From: Actinophytocola sp044466355
Lineage (GTDB): Bacteria; Actinomycetota; Actinomycetes; Mycobacteriales; Pseudonocardiaceae
DNA: 64,000 nt
Direction of reading: 5' to 3'
Assembly: GCF_044466355.1 (NCBI RefSeq)
Contig: NZ_JBITMQ010000021.1
Span: 1 to 64,000, forward strand
The notes under the pieces are model-generated. The model saw only the letters and a program-made list of their open reading frames with translations, had not been told where the DNA came from and searched no databases. Of this stretch, positions 32,879 to 41,263 are shown in pieces. Position 1 is the first letter of the stretch. Every line of letters begins with the position of its first letter. Position numbers and translations under genes: made by a program.

Positions 32879-33775
32879 ATGACGAACTCCGACACGAGCG
32901 AGCACGCGGTCGTGGCCGGTGTGGACGGCTCAGAGTCCGCAGGACGCGCCGTGCGTTGGGCGGCACACGAGGCGGCTCGCCGTGGTGTTCCGCTGCGTCT
33001 GGTGCACGTCTGCCACCTGGCACCGGTCCGCCATCCCAAGCACGTCCCGCCGCCACCCGAGTACCGGAACGCGGTGCTCGACCAGGGTCGGCACTGGCTC
33101 ATCGAGGCCGTGGACGTCGCTCGTCAGGCCGAGCCCGGACTGACCGTGACCACTGACATGCGTGACGGCAACGCCGCGGACCTGCTCATCCGCGAATCCC
33201 AAACCGCTCGGCTGGTCGTCCTCGGTTCCCGTGGCCTCGGTGGATTCGGCGCCATGCTGCTCGGGTCCGTCTCGGTCGCCGTCGCCGCGCACGGTCACTG
33301 CCCCGTCGCCGTAGTGCGCATGGCCGACGACCAGCCCGAGACCGGGCCGGTGCTCGTCGGCGTGGACGGGTCCGAGCGCAGCGATGCGGCGGTGGCGTTC
33401 GCGTTCGAGACCGCCGTCGCCCGTGGCGTGCCGGTGGTCGCCTTGCACACCTGGTGGGACGTGGACGTGTCCGGTGCCTGGGCCGCCGTCCCGGACACGA
33501 TCGACTGGGAGTACCTGCGGAAGCAGGCGGAGCAGGCGCTCACCGATGCGATGCGGCCGTGGCGCGCGACGTTCCCGGACGTCGAGGTGCGCGAAGTGGT
33601 CGAGCGTGAACGGCTGGCGCGTGCCCTGTTGCGACACGGCGCGGAGGCGTCGCTCATCGTCGTCGGCTCGCGTGGTCGTGGTGCCGTGATCGGTCTGGGA
33701 CTGGGCTCGGTGAGCCAGACCCTGTTGCACCACGCCACGTGCCCCGTCGTGGTGGCCAGGCACGAGAAGGAATGA
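32879..33775 (+). CDS. Universal stress protein, two UspA domains
   Basis: A 298-aa tandem USP, the close paralog of 28317-29222 (both read MTN, VVAGVDGSESA, EYR..HWLIEA, ATIDW/DTIDW..KQAEQALT). ATP-loop patterns GSRGLGGFGAMLLGSVSVAV and GSRGRGAVIGLGLGSVSQTL are intact. ATG 32879 follows GCGAGGAGCG. The gene is followed 68 bp later by a P-type ATPase. It probably belongs to the DosR regulon, as do its mycobacterial relatives. Confidence 0.9.
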   Translation: MTNSDTSEHAVVAGVDGSESAGRAVRWAAHEAARRGVPLRLVHVCHLAPVRHPKHVPPPPEYRNAVLDQGRHWLIEAVDVARQAEPGLTVTTDMRDGNAADLLIRESQTARLVVLGSRGLGGFGAMLLGSVSVAVAAHGHCPVAVVRMADDQPETGPVLVGVDGSERSDAAVAFAFETAVARGVPVVALHTWWDVDVSGAWAAVPDTIDWEYLRKQAEQALTDAMRPWRATFPDVEVREVVERERLARALLRHGAEASLIVVGSRGRGAVIGLGLGSVSQTLLHHATCPVVVARHEKE

Positions 33776-33843
33776 CCCGACGGCGGTCAGTCGGCAGGGC
33801 CACGTGCGAGTGAGGTTGTGAGATGGCGATGGAGGGGGACGTG

Positions 33844-36417
33844 ATGACCACTGTGGACGCCACACGCGCTGGTGCCGGGCTCACCACCGAGGAGGCGGCT
33901 GCCCGGCTCCGGGTCGATGGCCCCAACCGGCTGGCGGGGCCGAAACGCAAGCACCCGTTGCTCGTGCTCGCCGCTCAGCTCGTGCACTTCTTCGCGTTGA
34001 TGCTGTGGGTCGCGGCGGTGCTCGCGGTGATCGCGGGCATGCCGGCGCTGGCTGTCGCGATCGTGGTCGTCGTGGTGCTCAACGGTGTGTTCTCGTTCGT
34101 GCAGGAGTACCGGGCCGACCGGGCCGCGGAGCGGCTCCGGGAGCTGCTGCCGGTGCGGGCGACGGTGCGGCGGGACGGACGTGCCGTGGTCGTCGACGCT
34201 GCCGAGCTCGTGGTCGGGGACGTCGTCCTCCTTGAGGCAGGGGACCGGATCTGTGTGGACGCGACCGTCCTGCCCGGCGGGCGGCTCTCCGTTGACGAGA
34301 GCATGCTCACCGGTGAGAGCAAACCGGTGCGGCCGGCGGCTGGCGGGGACGTGCACGCGGGCACCTACGTCGTCGAGGGGCACGGTGCGGTCGTGGCGAC
34401 CGCGACCGGCAGCCGCACGCGGCTCGCCGAGATCGCCGCGGCCACCGAGCACGCGGCACGGCCGCACAGTCCGCTCGCCAACCAGCTCAACCGGGTCGTG
34501 AAGACCATCGCCGGCATCGCGGTGGGTGTCGGGGTGCTGTTCTTCGGCGTCTCGCTGTTGCTGGGACTCGAGCTCAGCGAAGGGTTCCTGTTCGCGATCG
34601 GCGTCACCGTCGCGCTCGTTCCCGAAGGGCTCCTGCCGACCGTGACGCTCTCCCTCGCGCGTGCGGGGCAGCGGATGGCGGCACGCAACGCGCTGGTGCG
34701 GCGGCTCGAGTCGGTGGAGACGCTGGGGGCGACCACGTTCATCTGCACCGACAAGACCGGCACGCTGACCAGGAACGAGATGTCGGTGGTGGCCGTGTGG
34801 ACCGCGCACGGCGCGGTCGAGGTCACCGGCGAAGGCTACGGACCGGACGGCACGCTGTGCGGGACACCGGACGCGGTACGGGCCGCCGCCCTCGTGGCGG
34901 ACACCGCCGCCCGGTGTTCCCCGGACGCCCACGCGGTGTCCGAGCACGGCCGGTGGCGGCCGGTGGGCGACCCGATGGAGGTGGCGCTGCACGTCTTCGC
35001 GACCCGTGCGGGTGTTCCCGCGGCACCGGGCGCGGTGGCTCGTTACCCGTTCGACCCGCGCCGCAGGCGGTCCTCGGTCGTGGACGGTGACGGCCTGCAC
35101 CTCACCGGCGCGCCGGACGTCGTGCTCGGGCTGTGCACCGAGGTGCCGGCAGGCGCCGAACGCGTGCTGACCGAGATGAGCGGGCAGGGTCTACGCGTCG
35201 TCGCCGTCGCGCGACGGCGCGGTGCGGTCGCTGTGGACGGTGCGGACGCGGTGGAGGAGCGGATGGAGTTCCTCGGCCTGGTGGGGTTGCAGGACCCGCC
35301 GCGGTCGGACGTGGCCGAGGCGATCGACGCCTGCCGCACCGCGGGCATCAGGCTCGCGATGGTGACCGGCGACCACCCCGGGACCGCCAGGGCGATCGCG
35401 GTGGCGGTGGGGCTGTGCGATCCGGATGGCATCGTCGTCGAGGGCAAGGACCTCCCGGCGGGCGAGGACGAGCTGGGCGCACTGCTGGACCGCGACGGCG
35501 TTGTCGTCGCGCGCGTCGCACCGGAGGACAAGCTGCGCATCGCACGCGCGTTGCAGGCCCGCGGGCACGTGGTGGCGATGACCGGCGACGGTGTCAACGA
35601 CGGCCCGGCCCTGCGTGCGGCCGACATCGGTGTGGCCATGGGCGCCTCCGGCACCGACGTCGCACGCGAGGCGGCGGATCTGGTCCTGCTGGACGACCAC
35701 TTCGGCACGATCGTCAGCGCTGTCGAGCAGGGCCGCGCGACGTTCGCGAACATCCGGCGGTTCCTCACTTACCACCTGACCGACAACGTCGCCGAGCTGG
35801 CTCCGTTCGCGGTGTGGGCACTGTCGGGCGGCAACATCCCGCTCGGCCTGAGCGTGTTGCAGGTGCTGGCACTGGACATCGGCACGGACCTGCTGCCCGC
35901 GCTCGCGCTCGGCGGTGAACCGGCGAACCCGAGAACGATGAACGGCCCGGCCAAGACGGGCAAGCTGATCGACGGACGCCTGCTGCGCCGCGCGTTCGGG
36001 GTGCTCGGTCCCACCGAGGCCGCGGTGTCGATGCTGGCGTTCCTCACCGTCTTGCTCGTGTCCGGGTGGACGTGGGGGAGCACGCCGACGGCGCTCGCGA
36101 CGGCGTCCGGCGCGTTGTTCGCGGCGGTGGTCCTCGGACAGCTCGCGAACGCGTACGCGTGCCGCAGCGAGTCCCGGTGGGTCGGCCGGGTCGGCGTCAC
36201 CGGGAACCGGCTGCTCACCTACGCGGTCGGGTTCGAACTGGCCATGCTGGCGGTGTTCCTGCTCGTGCCACCGCTGCCCGAACTGCTCGGCGGACACGTG
36301 CCGACCGCGCTGGGGTGGGGTATGGCGTTGCTGGCCGTGCCCGCGGTGCTCATCGCGGACGCGGTCCAGAAGGCCTTGCGGTCGCACCGGCGAGGAACAC
36401 CGCGGCTCCCGCGATGA
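33844..36417 (+). CDS. P2-type cation-transporting ATPase
   Basis: An 857-aa P-type ATPase: DESMLTGESKPV (actuator), VALVPEGLLPTVTLSLA in TM4, phosphorylated Asp303 in ICTDKTGTLTRNEMS, MVTGDHPGTARA and MTGDGVNDGPALRAADIG. VPEGLLPTVT is closer to the Na+/K+ or H+/K+ branch (P2C-like) than to the Ca2+ branch, so its cation may differ from that of the 19849 pump; the substrate is not known. Three in-frame ATGs exist (33823, 33829, 33844); the last is chosen because GGAGGGGG lies 5 bp before it. The 3' end overlaps the convergent membrane-protein gene by 68 bp. Confidence 0.83.
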   Translation: MTTVDATRAGAGLTTEEAAARLRVDGPNRLAGPKRKHPLLVLAAQLVHFFALMLWVAAVLAVIAGMPALAVAIVVVVVLNGVFSFVQEYRADRAAERLRELLPVRATVRRDGRAVVVDAAELVVGDVVLLEAGDRICVDATVLPGGRLSVDESMLTGESKPVRPAAGGDVHAGTYVVEGHGAVVATATGSRTRLAEIAAATEHAARPHSPLANQLNRVVKTIAGIAVGVGVLFFGVSLLLGLELSEGFLFAIGVTVALVPEGLLPTVTLSLARAGQRMAARNALVRRLESVETLGATTFICTDKTGTLTRNEMSVVAVWTAHGAVEVTGEGYGPDGTLCGTPDAVRAAALVADTAARCSPDAHAVSEHGRWRPVGDPMEVALHVFATRAGVPAAPGAVARYPFDPRRRRSSVVDGDGLHLTGAPDVVLGLCTEVPAGAERVLTEMSGQGLRVVAVARRRGAVAVDGADAVEERMEFLGLVGLQDPPRSDVAEAIDACRTAGIRLAMVTGDHPGTARAIAVAVGLCDPDGIVVEGKDLPAGEDELGALLDRDGVVVARVAPEDKLRIARALQARGHVVAMTGDGVNDGPALRAADIGVAMGASGTDVAREAADLVLLDDHFGTIVSAVEQGRATFANIRRFLTYHLTDNVAELAPFAVWALSGGNIPLGLSVLQVLALDIGTDLLPALALGGEPANPRTMNGPAKTGKLIDGRLLRRAFGVLGPTEAAVSMLAFLTVLLVSGWTWGSTPTALATASGALFAAVVLGQLANAYACRSESRWVGRVGVTGNRLLTYAVGFELAMLAVFLLVPPLPELLGGHVPTALGWGMALLAVPAVLIADAVQKALRSHRRGTPRLPR

Positions 36418-36751
36418 GCATGACGGGTTGGAGCAAGCTGAACGTGCGGATCATCGTGAGCTGGACGCCGATCCAGCCGACGAGCAGTGCGCCGGCGATC
36501 ATGGCGGCCTCGGCGGTGCGTGCGTGGCCGGTGGCGGCGAGGACGGTGACGACCGCCATCGGCAGGCCGACCACCACGGCCAGGGCAACCGCGGCGAAAG
36601 CCGTGCTGTCGAAGGGAAGGCGCGCGGTGACGGTGTTCCCGAGGTCGACGATGCCGACCGCCATCAGCACGCTGCCCGCCAACGCGTTGACAGCGACGAA
36701 TCCCGCGAGCAGCGCGAGCCACGGGACCTTTGTTTCTCTTGACGTGGTCAT
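36350..36751 (-). CDS. Small four-helix membrane protein
   Basis: A 133-aa protein with four predicted helices (PWLALLAGFVAVNALAGSVL; FAAVALAVVVGLPMAVVTVL; AAMIAGALLVGWIGVQLTM; LQPVMLIAGAAVFLAGA). I do not recognise the family. Its 3' end overlaps the convergent P-type ATPase gene by 68 bp. ATG 36751 has AGTAGGA upstream. A DosR-like site at 36801-36814 is about 50 bp upstream, so hypoxic expression is plausible. Confidence 0.6.
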   Translation of the reverse strand: MTTSRETKVPWLALLAGFVAVNALAGSVLMAVGIVDLGNTVTARLPFDSTAFAAVALAVVVGLPMAVVTVLAATGHARTAEAAMIAGALLVGWIGVQLTMIRTFSLLQPVMLIAGAAVFLAGATARPSGPRPR

Positions 36752-36778
36752 GACATGTCCTACTGAGGATGTGCGAGG

Positions 36779-36805
36779 GCCCGTGGCCGGAATCCGGCCA
36801 CGGGC
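36779..36805 (-). terminator. Perfect 27-nt palindromic hairpin after the CBS gene
   Basis: GCCCGTGGCCGGA (36779-36791) and TCCGGCCACGGGC (36793-36805) are exact complements. It lies just beyond the stop of the leftward CBS-BON gene (36815) and should end its transcript before the next leftward gene (36751). Confidence 0.75.
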
Positions 36806-36814
36806 TGAAGTCCC
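36801..36814 (-). promoter_or_regulatory. DosR-like box overlapping the terminator arm
   Basis: On the minus strand this reads GGGACTTCAGCCCG preceded by TTAA, with 8 of 10 half-site bases matching. It shares 5 bp with the terminator hairpin, so part of its palindromic look could be incidental. Confidence 0.4.
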
Positions 36815-37534
36815 TTAACGGACGCGCGGCGCCTGCGTGATGTCGATGGCCATCGGGTCCGGATGCGGGACGCGTGTGTCGTCGTGGCGGTAGGAGAGCG
36901 ATGCGACGACGTCCACGACACCGTCGACGTGCCTTGTCATCTGCTCGACGAGAGGGAGCTGGCTCCGAAGGTCCACCTGCCCGGTCAGGGTGACCTCGCC
37001 ATCGCGGACGTCGACGGTCACCGTGCCAGGAGAGACCAGGATGCCGATGCCGCCTTCGAAGACCCGCCGCACGATCTCATCGCGGATGTCCTCGTCCGCC
37101 CGCAGGAAGACGGTCAGCAGGTCCTTGCGGCTCACGATGCCCACGAGCCTGCCGTCGTCGTCGACCACCGGGAGGCGCTTCACCCCGTGCTCGGTGAGGG
37201 TGCGTGCCGCGCAGGCGACGGTCGTGTTCTCGGTGACGGTGACAGCCGGTGCCGACATGAGGGAGACCGCCCTGGTCGCCTCGGCGCGCCTCCGGTCGCG
37301 TCTGCGGCGCCACCAACTCCGCGGGGACCGTGTCCACTCGATCTCCTGTGTGCCCTGCTTGATCAGCAGATCGGCCTCGGACACCACGCCCAGCACGTGC
37401 CGGGCCTTGTCGACGACCGGCACCGCGCTCACGTCCCGGTGCGCCATCGTCCTGGCGACCTCCTTGAACGGGGTGCCCTCCAGCACCGTCGCGACGTCGG
37501 TGGTCATCACGTTCCGCACCTTCTGGTGGCTCAT
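36815..37534 (-). CDS. CBS-pair plus BON domain protein
   Basis: A 239-aa protein. CBS1 spans about residues 6-60 (VRNVMTTDVATVLEGTPFKE, LGVVSEADLL), followed by a basic linker (SWWRRRRDRRR). CBS2 spans about 90-145 (LMSAPAVTVTENTTVACAAR, LVGIVSRKDLL), and a BON domain spans about 150-215 (PGTVTVDVRDGEVTLTGQVD). The organisation is that of Rv2626c-like DosR-regulon CBS proteins extended by BON, a domain usually binding lipid or mediating protein contacts. ATG 37534 has GAGGAG upstream. Paralogs lie at 38912 and 39633. Confidence 0.87.
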   Translation of the reverse strand: MSHQKVRNVMTTDVATVLEGTPFKEVARTMAHRDVSAVPVVDKARHVLGVVSEADLLIKQGTQEIEWTRSPRSWWRRRRDRRRAEATRAVSLMSAPAVTVTENTTVACAARTLTEHGVKRLPVVDDDGRLVGIVSRKDLLTVFLRADEDIRDEIVRRVFEGGIGILVSPGTVTVDVRDGEVTLTGQVDLRSQLPLVEQMTRHVDGVVDVVASLSYRHDDTRVPHPDPMAIDITQAPRVR

Positions 37535-37617
37535 CACCCACTCCTCTTCACCAATCCCGTTCCAAGCTTTGCTCCGCAGACGCCGTTCTGACTGCGGTCC
37601 GAGGGCTCACGACGGCA

Positions 37618-37631
37618 AGGACTTCGGCCCC
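37618..37631 (-). promoter_or_regulatory. DosR-like box, degenerate
   Basis: On the minus strand this reads GGGGCCGAAGTCCT, 8 of 10 half-site bases, about 84 bp upstream of the CBS-BON start. No better site exists in this gap. Confidence 0.42.
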
Positions 37632-37699
37632 TGCCGCGGTTACCGTGTTCGAGCCGTGGGCGATTGAGAATTCGTTCTGTCCGCCTGGGCATGTCGCAC

Positions 37700-37727
37700 T
37701 TGGAATCCCGGTTCGTGCGGCTAATGT
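37700..37727 (+). promoter_or_regulatory. Possible promoter of the TIR gene
   Basis: TTGGAA (37700-37705) and TAATGT (37722-37727) are 16 bp apart and 28 bp before the TIR ATG. The local sequence is AT-richer than the surrounding island. No DosR-like box is present in this orientation. Confidence 0.3.
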
Positions 37728-37754
37728 GGTCGAACATCAGTTCGTGAGGTGGTC

Positions 37755-38381
37755 ATGCAACGCAGGCGTATTACCGTCAGGACGACGGTACGGGTACAGC
37801 GCACGATCCGGGTTCATCGTCAGGTGCGCCTCCAGGCACATCAGAATGTGGTTCAGTCACAACAGCATGTGCAAACCACGTCACGTCGGCTCCTCCCATC
37901 AGGGATGAGCCCGGCGGCACATCTTGCGGAACAGGGCTTCGGTCCGCTCGACGACGGAGATCGGGAGTTTGATCTCTTCCTGAGTCACGCGACCGAGAAC
38001 AAGGACTTCGTCCGGCCACTGGCCGAGGAGTTGACGGCCCGGGGCGTCAGGGTCTGGTACGACGAGATGGTGATCACCGTCGGGGACAGTCTTCGTGAGT
38101 CGATCGATCGCGGTTTGGCGCGTAGCAGGTTCGGTGCGGTGATCTTTTCCAGGGAGTTCTTCGCCAAGCGATGGCCGGCCTATGAACTCAACGGTCTCGT
38201 CAGTCGGGAGATGCAAGGGCGGAAGGTCATCCTGCCGGTCTGGCATCCTGATCTCACCATCGAGGAACTCACTAGTTACAGCCCGACTATGGCCGACAAA
38301 GCAGCGCTGGTCGGTGCCACGCTGTCGATAGCCGAGATAGCACAGAACTTGGCGGAGCTTGTTCTGGGCGATGGGCGCTGA
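37755..38381 (+). CDS. TIR-domain protein with basic beta-rich N-terminal tail
   Basis: A 208-aa protein. Residues 1-50 are basic and alternate polar and beta-branched residues (RRRITVRTTVRVQRTIRV, then Gln/His-rich). Residues about 70-200 form a TIR domain: EFDLFLSHATENKDFVRPLA, GVRVWYDEMVITVGDSLRES and AVIFSREFFAKRWPAYELNG, where the Glu of YELNG fits the catalytic Glu of NAD-consuming TIRs. PVWHPDLTIEEL follows. ATG 37755 is chosen with GAGGT upstream; ATG 37905 would remove the tail. It is transcribed apart from its neighbours, has lower GC, and lacks a DosR box, so it looks acquired. It may be a defence NADase or signalling protein; no partner is adjacent. Confidence 0.8.
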   Translation: MQRRRITVRTTVRVQRTIRVHRQVRLQAHQNVVQSQQHVQTTSRRLLPSGMSPAAHLAEQGFGPLDDGDREFDLFLSHATENKDFVRPLAEELTARGVRVWYDEMVITVGDSLRESIDRGLARSRFGAVIFSREFFAKRWPAYELNGLVSREMQGRKVILPVWHPDLTIEELTSYSPTMADKAALVGATLSIAEIAQNLAELVLGDGR

Positions 38382-38441
38382 GCCTCACTGACGTGGTCGG
38401 TGCACGTGCTGCGACACGAGCGAACCCGTCGGCGCGGTGAT

Positions 38442-38711
38442 CTAGCGGGTCAGGTGCGCGGCTTCGTGCGTGACCGCCTCGATGTCGGCGACCGTCGCGT
38501 CCAGCAGTTTGTGTGACAGGTCCGCGAGCGCTCTGGCGACGGCGAGCTCGTCACCGATCTCGGGCACGTTCGCGTCCGCCGGGTTGAGGCGCGCGAGGCC
38601 GACGCCGATGAGATGGGTCTCGTCGCGGTTGTGCAGGCGTGCCTTCGCGCGGGTCCGCTCCTCGTGCTCGTCGATGTACACGTCGATCGTCCAGTGCTTG
38701 GCCTCGGTCAT
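38442..38711 (-). CDS. DUF1876 protein (Rv1738/Rv2632c-like)
   Basis: An 89-aa protein with the family features KHWTIDVYIDEHEERTRAKA, GVGLARLNPADANVPEIGDE and ALADLSHKLLD. Mycobacterial Rv1738 is among the most strongly DosR-induced genes and folds like ribosome hibernation factors, so a ribosome-related role is possible. ATG 38711 follows GGAGGAAGC. It is divergent from the CBS gene at 38912, with a DosR-like site between them. Confidence 0.88.
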   Translation of the reverse strand: MTEAKHWTIDVYIDEHEERTRAKARLHNRDETHLIGVGLARLNPADANVPEIGDELAVARALADLSHKLLDATVADIEAVTHEAAHLTR

Positions 38712-38814
38712 CGCTTCCTCCTTGTGGCCGTGTCAGCCCCATCGTCTGCCGAGGAAGGCGACGGGGGCAGCGGCGAGGTGCCCGTTTCCTGGACGACGTT
38801 CGGCGCCGGACGGC

Positions 38815-38828
38815 GGGTCCTTGGTCCT
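38815..38828. promoter_or_regulatory. DosR-like box, GGGTCCTTGGTCCT
   Basis: Eight of ten half-site bases match. It is 104 bp from the DUF1876 start and 84 bp from the CBS-BON start, the expected divergent position. Confidence 0.5.
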
Positions 38829-38911
38829 CGCCGCGAGGGCGGTGTGGCTCTGTCCCACCGGATCCGTGGCGGGGTTATCTGGTGGCGAACGCCGGTACGA
38901 GGAGGCCACCC

Positions 38912-39604
38912 GTGGACGAGATGACGGTCGCGTCGGTGATGACGGAGGACGTGGTGACGGCCACGCCCGGGACGCCGTTCCGGGAGCTGGTCGCCGCCAT
39001 GACGGAGAAGTCGATCAGTGCGTTGCCGGTGGTCGACGAGCAGGGCGGGCCGATCGGGGTCGTGTCCGAGGCCGACCTTCTCGCCAAGCAGGAGTTCCAC
39101 GGCGGGAGCGACGGACAACCGCGCCACGACCGCGCCGCCCGTGAACGCTGGTACCGCGCACAGGGCGGCAACGCCGCCGAGGTGATGACCACCCCGGTGC
39201 GGGCGGTGCACGCGGACGAGCCGGTGAGCTCCGCTGCCCGGCTGCTCGCGAAGGCCGGCATTCGGAGAGTCTTCGTCGTCGACCGGTACGGCAAGCTCGT
39301 CGGCGTTGTCGCGCGACGCGACCTGCTGCGGGCGTACCTGACCGAGGACGGCGATCTTGGCGCGCGGATCACGGCGATGCTCGTGGCAGCAGGCATTCCC
39401 GCGGATGTCGTCGATGTCGAGGTCAGCTCCGGGCTGGTCACCCTCGGGGGAGAGGTTTCGCGGCGCGGACTGGCCGACGCCGCGGTCCGGATGGTGCGGG
39501 CCACGCCGGGTGTGGTCGGTGTCCGCAACAACCTCCGCTACCTGGTCGACGACGTGGTCGTCGGCGGGGCGAGCCCCGGGGTGTGGACCGGGTTCCGGCC
39601 ATGA
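38912..39604 (+). CDS. CBS-pair plus BON domain protein
   Basis: A 230-aa protein. CBS1 (SVMTEDVVTATPGTPFREL, IGVVSEADLLAKQ), a polar linker, CBS2 (VMTTPVRAVHADEPVSSAAR, LVGVVARRDLLRAYL) and BON (VDVEVSSGLVTLGGEVSRRG, VRNNLRYLVDD) follow in order. GTG 38912 follows GAGGAGG; ATG 38921 is an alternative. The next CBS-BON gene starts 28 bp later, so the two form an operon. These proteins probably report adenylate charge during dormancy; this is inferred from the CBS family. Confidence 0.87.
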   Translation: MDEMTVASVMTEDVVTATPGTPFRELVAAMTEKSISALPVVDEQGGPIGVVSEADLLAKQEFHGGSDGQPRHDRAARERWYRAQGGNAAEVMTTPVRAVHADEPVSSAARLLAKAGIRRVFVVDRYGKLVGVVARRDLLRAYLTEDGDLGARITAMLVAAGIPADVVDVEVSSGLVTLGGEVSRRGLADAAVRMVRATPGVVGVRNNLRYLVDDVVVGGASPGVWTGFRP

Positions 39605-39632
39605 CGTACCGAAGCGAGGATTGGAGACCGTG

Positions 39633-40301
39633 ATGCGAGAACCCACTGTCGACGCCGTGATGACGAAGGACGTCGTCACGGCGCGGCCGGAGACGACGTT
39701 CAAGGAGCTCGTCACGCTGATGAACGAGCACCGGGTGAGCGGCCTTCCGGTCGTGGACACCAAGGGCAGGCCGCTGGGCGTGGTGTCGGAGGCCGACACG
39801 CTCGTGAAACAGGAGCAGCACGGCGGGGCGCCGACCCGGCCCTGGCTCGGTCGCCGACGCCGGACGCGCTGGCAGAAGGCGACCGGTCGCGTCGCCGGTG
39901 ACCTCATGACGACACCACCGGTCACGATCGGAGCCGACGCGACCGTCACGGCCGCCGCCAGGACCATGGCGCACAAGAACATCCGCAGGCTCTGCGTGGT
40001 GGACGGTGACGGCAAGCTCGTCGGTGTCGTCTCCCGGCGCGACGTGATCGGCACCTTCCTGCGCGACGACGACGCCATCCGCGCGGACATCGAGGAGCAC
40101 GTGTTCACGAAGGGCATGTGGCTCTTCCCGGGCACCATGACCGTCGAGGTCGCCGACGGCGTGGCCACTGTGGACGGTTCCGTTGAGCACCGGACCACCG
40201 CGCTGGTGGCCGGCCAGCTGATCCAGGCCGTCCCCGGCGTCGTCGCCGTCGAGAACAACGTCCGCTACGAACTGGACGACACGGTCACGAGCCCGCTGTA
40301 G
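39633..40301 (+). CDS. CBS-pair plus BON domain protein
   Basis: A 222-aa paralog with AVMTKDVVTARPETTFKELV, a basic linker (PWLGRRRRTRWQK), DLMTTPPVTIGADATVTAAA, LVGVVSRRDVIG and a BON segment PGTMTVEVADGVATVDGSVE. ATG 39633 follows GGAG with a six-base spacer; a GTG one codon upstream is possible. It is the second gene of the pair. It is closer in layout to the 36815 gene (basic Arg-rich linker) than to its neighbour. Confidence 0.87.
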   Translation: MREPTVDAVMTKDVVTARPETTFKELVTLMNEHRVSGLPVVDTKGRPLGVVSEADTLVKQEQHGGAPTRPWLGRRRRTRWQKATGRVAGDLMTTPPVTIGADATVTAAARTMAHKNIRRLCVVDGDGKLVGVVSRRDVIGTFLRDDDAIRADIEEHVFTKGMWLFPGTMTVEVADGVATVDGSVEHRTTALVAGQLIQAVPGVVAVENNVRYELDDTVTSPL

Positions 40302-40315
40302 CTCCTGTTCGGACA

Positions 40316-40329
40316 GTGACGGAAGTCCC
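40316..40329 (+). promoter_or_regulatory. DosR-like box, GTGACGGAAGTCCC
   Basis: Nine of ten half-site bases match. It lies 85-98 bp upstream of the small heat shock protein gene, right after the CBS-BON stop. Confidence 0.6.
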
Positions 40330-40413
40330 GGGAGGCGAGGACCTGTCGCTCTGTGACCGCTCCGCCCGCCGGAGTTCGCTGAAGGTGTGGAAACCGGCGG
40401 AAAGGAGAACGGA

Positions 40414-40815
40414 ATGACGAGTCTGATGCCACGTTCCTTCGTGTTCCCGGAGTTCGTCCGGATGCTGGAGGGCGGTTGGCCGTTCGGTGACCACCACGCC
40501 CTCCGCATCGAGGACTTCCACGAGGACGGGAAGTACGTGCTGCGCGCGGAGCTGCCCGGCATGGACCCGGACAAGGACATCCGGATCGCGCTGCAGGGCA
40601 ACGAGATGACCATCACGGCGGAGCGGACCGTCGAGACCCACGACAAGCGGCACAGTGAGTTCACATACGGCCAGTTCGCCAGGACGGTCCGGCTGCCCGC
40701 CGGTGCGGTCCCCGACGAGATCGCGGCGACCTACGTGAACGGCATCCTCGAGGTGACCGTGCCGGTGAAGCCGGAGGGCAAGGCGAAGCAGATCGAGGTG
40801 AAGATCGGCACGTGA
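40414..40815 (+). CDS. hspX: Small heat shock protein, Hsp20/alpha-crystallin (HspX/Acr-like)
   Basis: A 133-aa chaperone that prevents aggregation of unfolded proteins. The alpha-crystallin domain spans about residues 30-130, with LRIEDFHEDGKYVLRAELPG, DPDKDIRIALQGNEMTITAE, FTYGQFARTVRLPAGA and the I-x-V-like motif GILEVTVPV. RAELPGMDPDKD and YGxFxRTVxLP closely match mycobacterial Acr/HspX, a hallmark of the DosR regulon. ATG 40414 follows AAAGGAGAAC; an in-frame upstream start at 40387 lacks a ribosome site. A GC-rich hairpin follows the stop. Confidence 0.92.
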   Translation: MTSLMPRSFVFPEFVRMLEGGWPFGDHHALRIEDFHEDGKYVLRAELPGMDPDKDIRIALQGNEMTITAERTVETHDKRHSEFTYGQFARTVRLPAGAVPDEIAATYVNGILEVTVPVKPEGKAKQIEVKIGT

Positions 40816-40823
40816 CCATGGAA

Positions 40824-40852
40824 CCGGGCGGCGGATGATTCCCGCCGCCCGG
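40824..40852 (+). terminator. GC-rich hairpin after hspX
   Basis: CCGGGCGGCGG (40824-40834) and CCGCCGCCCGG (40842-40852) form an 11-bp stem with a 7-nt loop 9 bp beyond the hspX stop. It lies immediately before the next gene's ribosome site, so partial read-through is likely. Confidence 0.6.
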
Positions 40853-40873
40853 CGGTCGTCGCAGGAGGTTGGC

Positions 40874-41263
40874 ATGTCCGCCACAGAACGTGGCCAGGTA
40901 CGTGAGGTCATGACGCCGGACGTGCTCGGCATCGTGCCGTCCGCGCCACTCGAGGTGGCCCTGCGCATGATGGTCGAGACCGGGGTGCACCACCTCCCCG
41001 TCGTCGACCGGGGGCACTGCCTCGGGGTGGCGCACGAGTCGGATGTGTTGTGGCGCCTGTGGTCAGGAGCCGGAGGCCGCCGGTCGACGGTCGGCGCCAT
41101 GGTCAGGGAACCGCCGCTCGCCGTGCAGGCCACCGACCCGGTGCGGGTCGTCGCACGTCGCATGGTCGAGGCGGGAACGGACGCCGCGCTGGTGCTCCAG
41201 GGTGGCAGTCTGGTCGGTATCGTGACCGGCACCGACCTCCTGCGACTGGTCGCCGACGGCTAA
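40874..41263 (+). CDS. Stand-alone CBS-pair protein
   Basis: A 129-aa protein consisting only of two CBS motifs: VREVMTPDVLGIVPSAPLEV with HHLPVVDRGHCLGVAHESDV, then VGAMVREPPLAVQATDPVRV with ALVLQGGSLVGIVTGTDLLR. It resembles the 143-aa Rv2626c type, which is DosR-regulated in mycobacteria. ATG 40874 follows GCAGGAGG. The 3' end overlaps the convergent small gene by 4 bp. Confidence 0.83.
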   Translation: MSATERGQVREVMTPDVLGIVPSAPLEVALRMMVETGVHHLPVVDRGHCLGVAHESDVLWRLWSGAGGRRSTVGAMVREPPLAVQATDPVRVVARRMVEAGTDAALVLQGGSLVGIVTGTDLLRLVADG

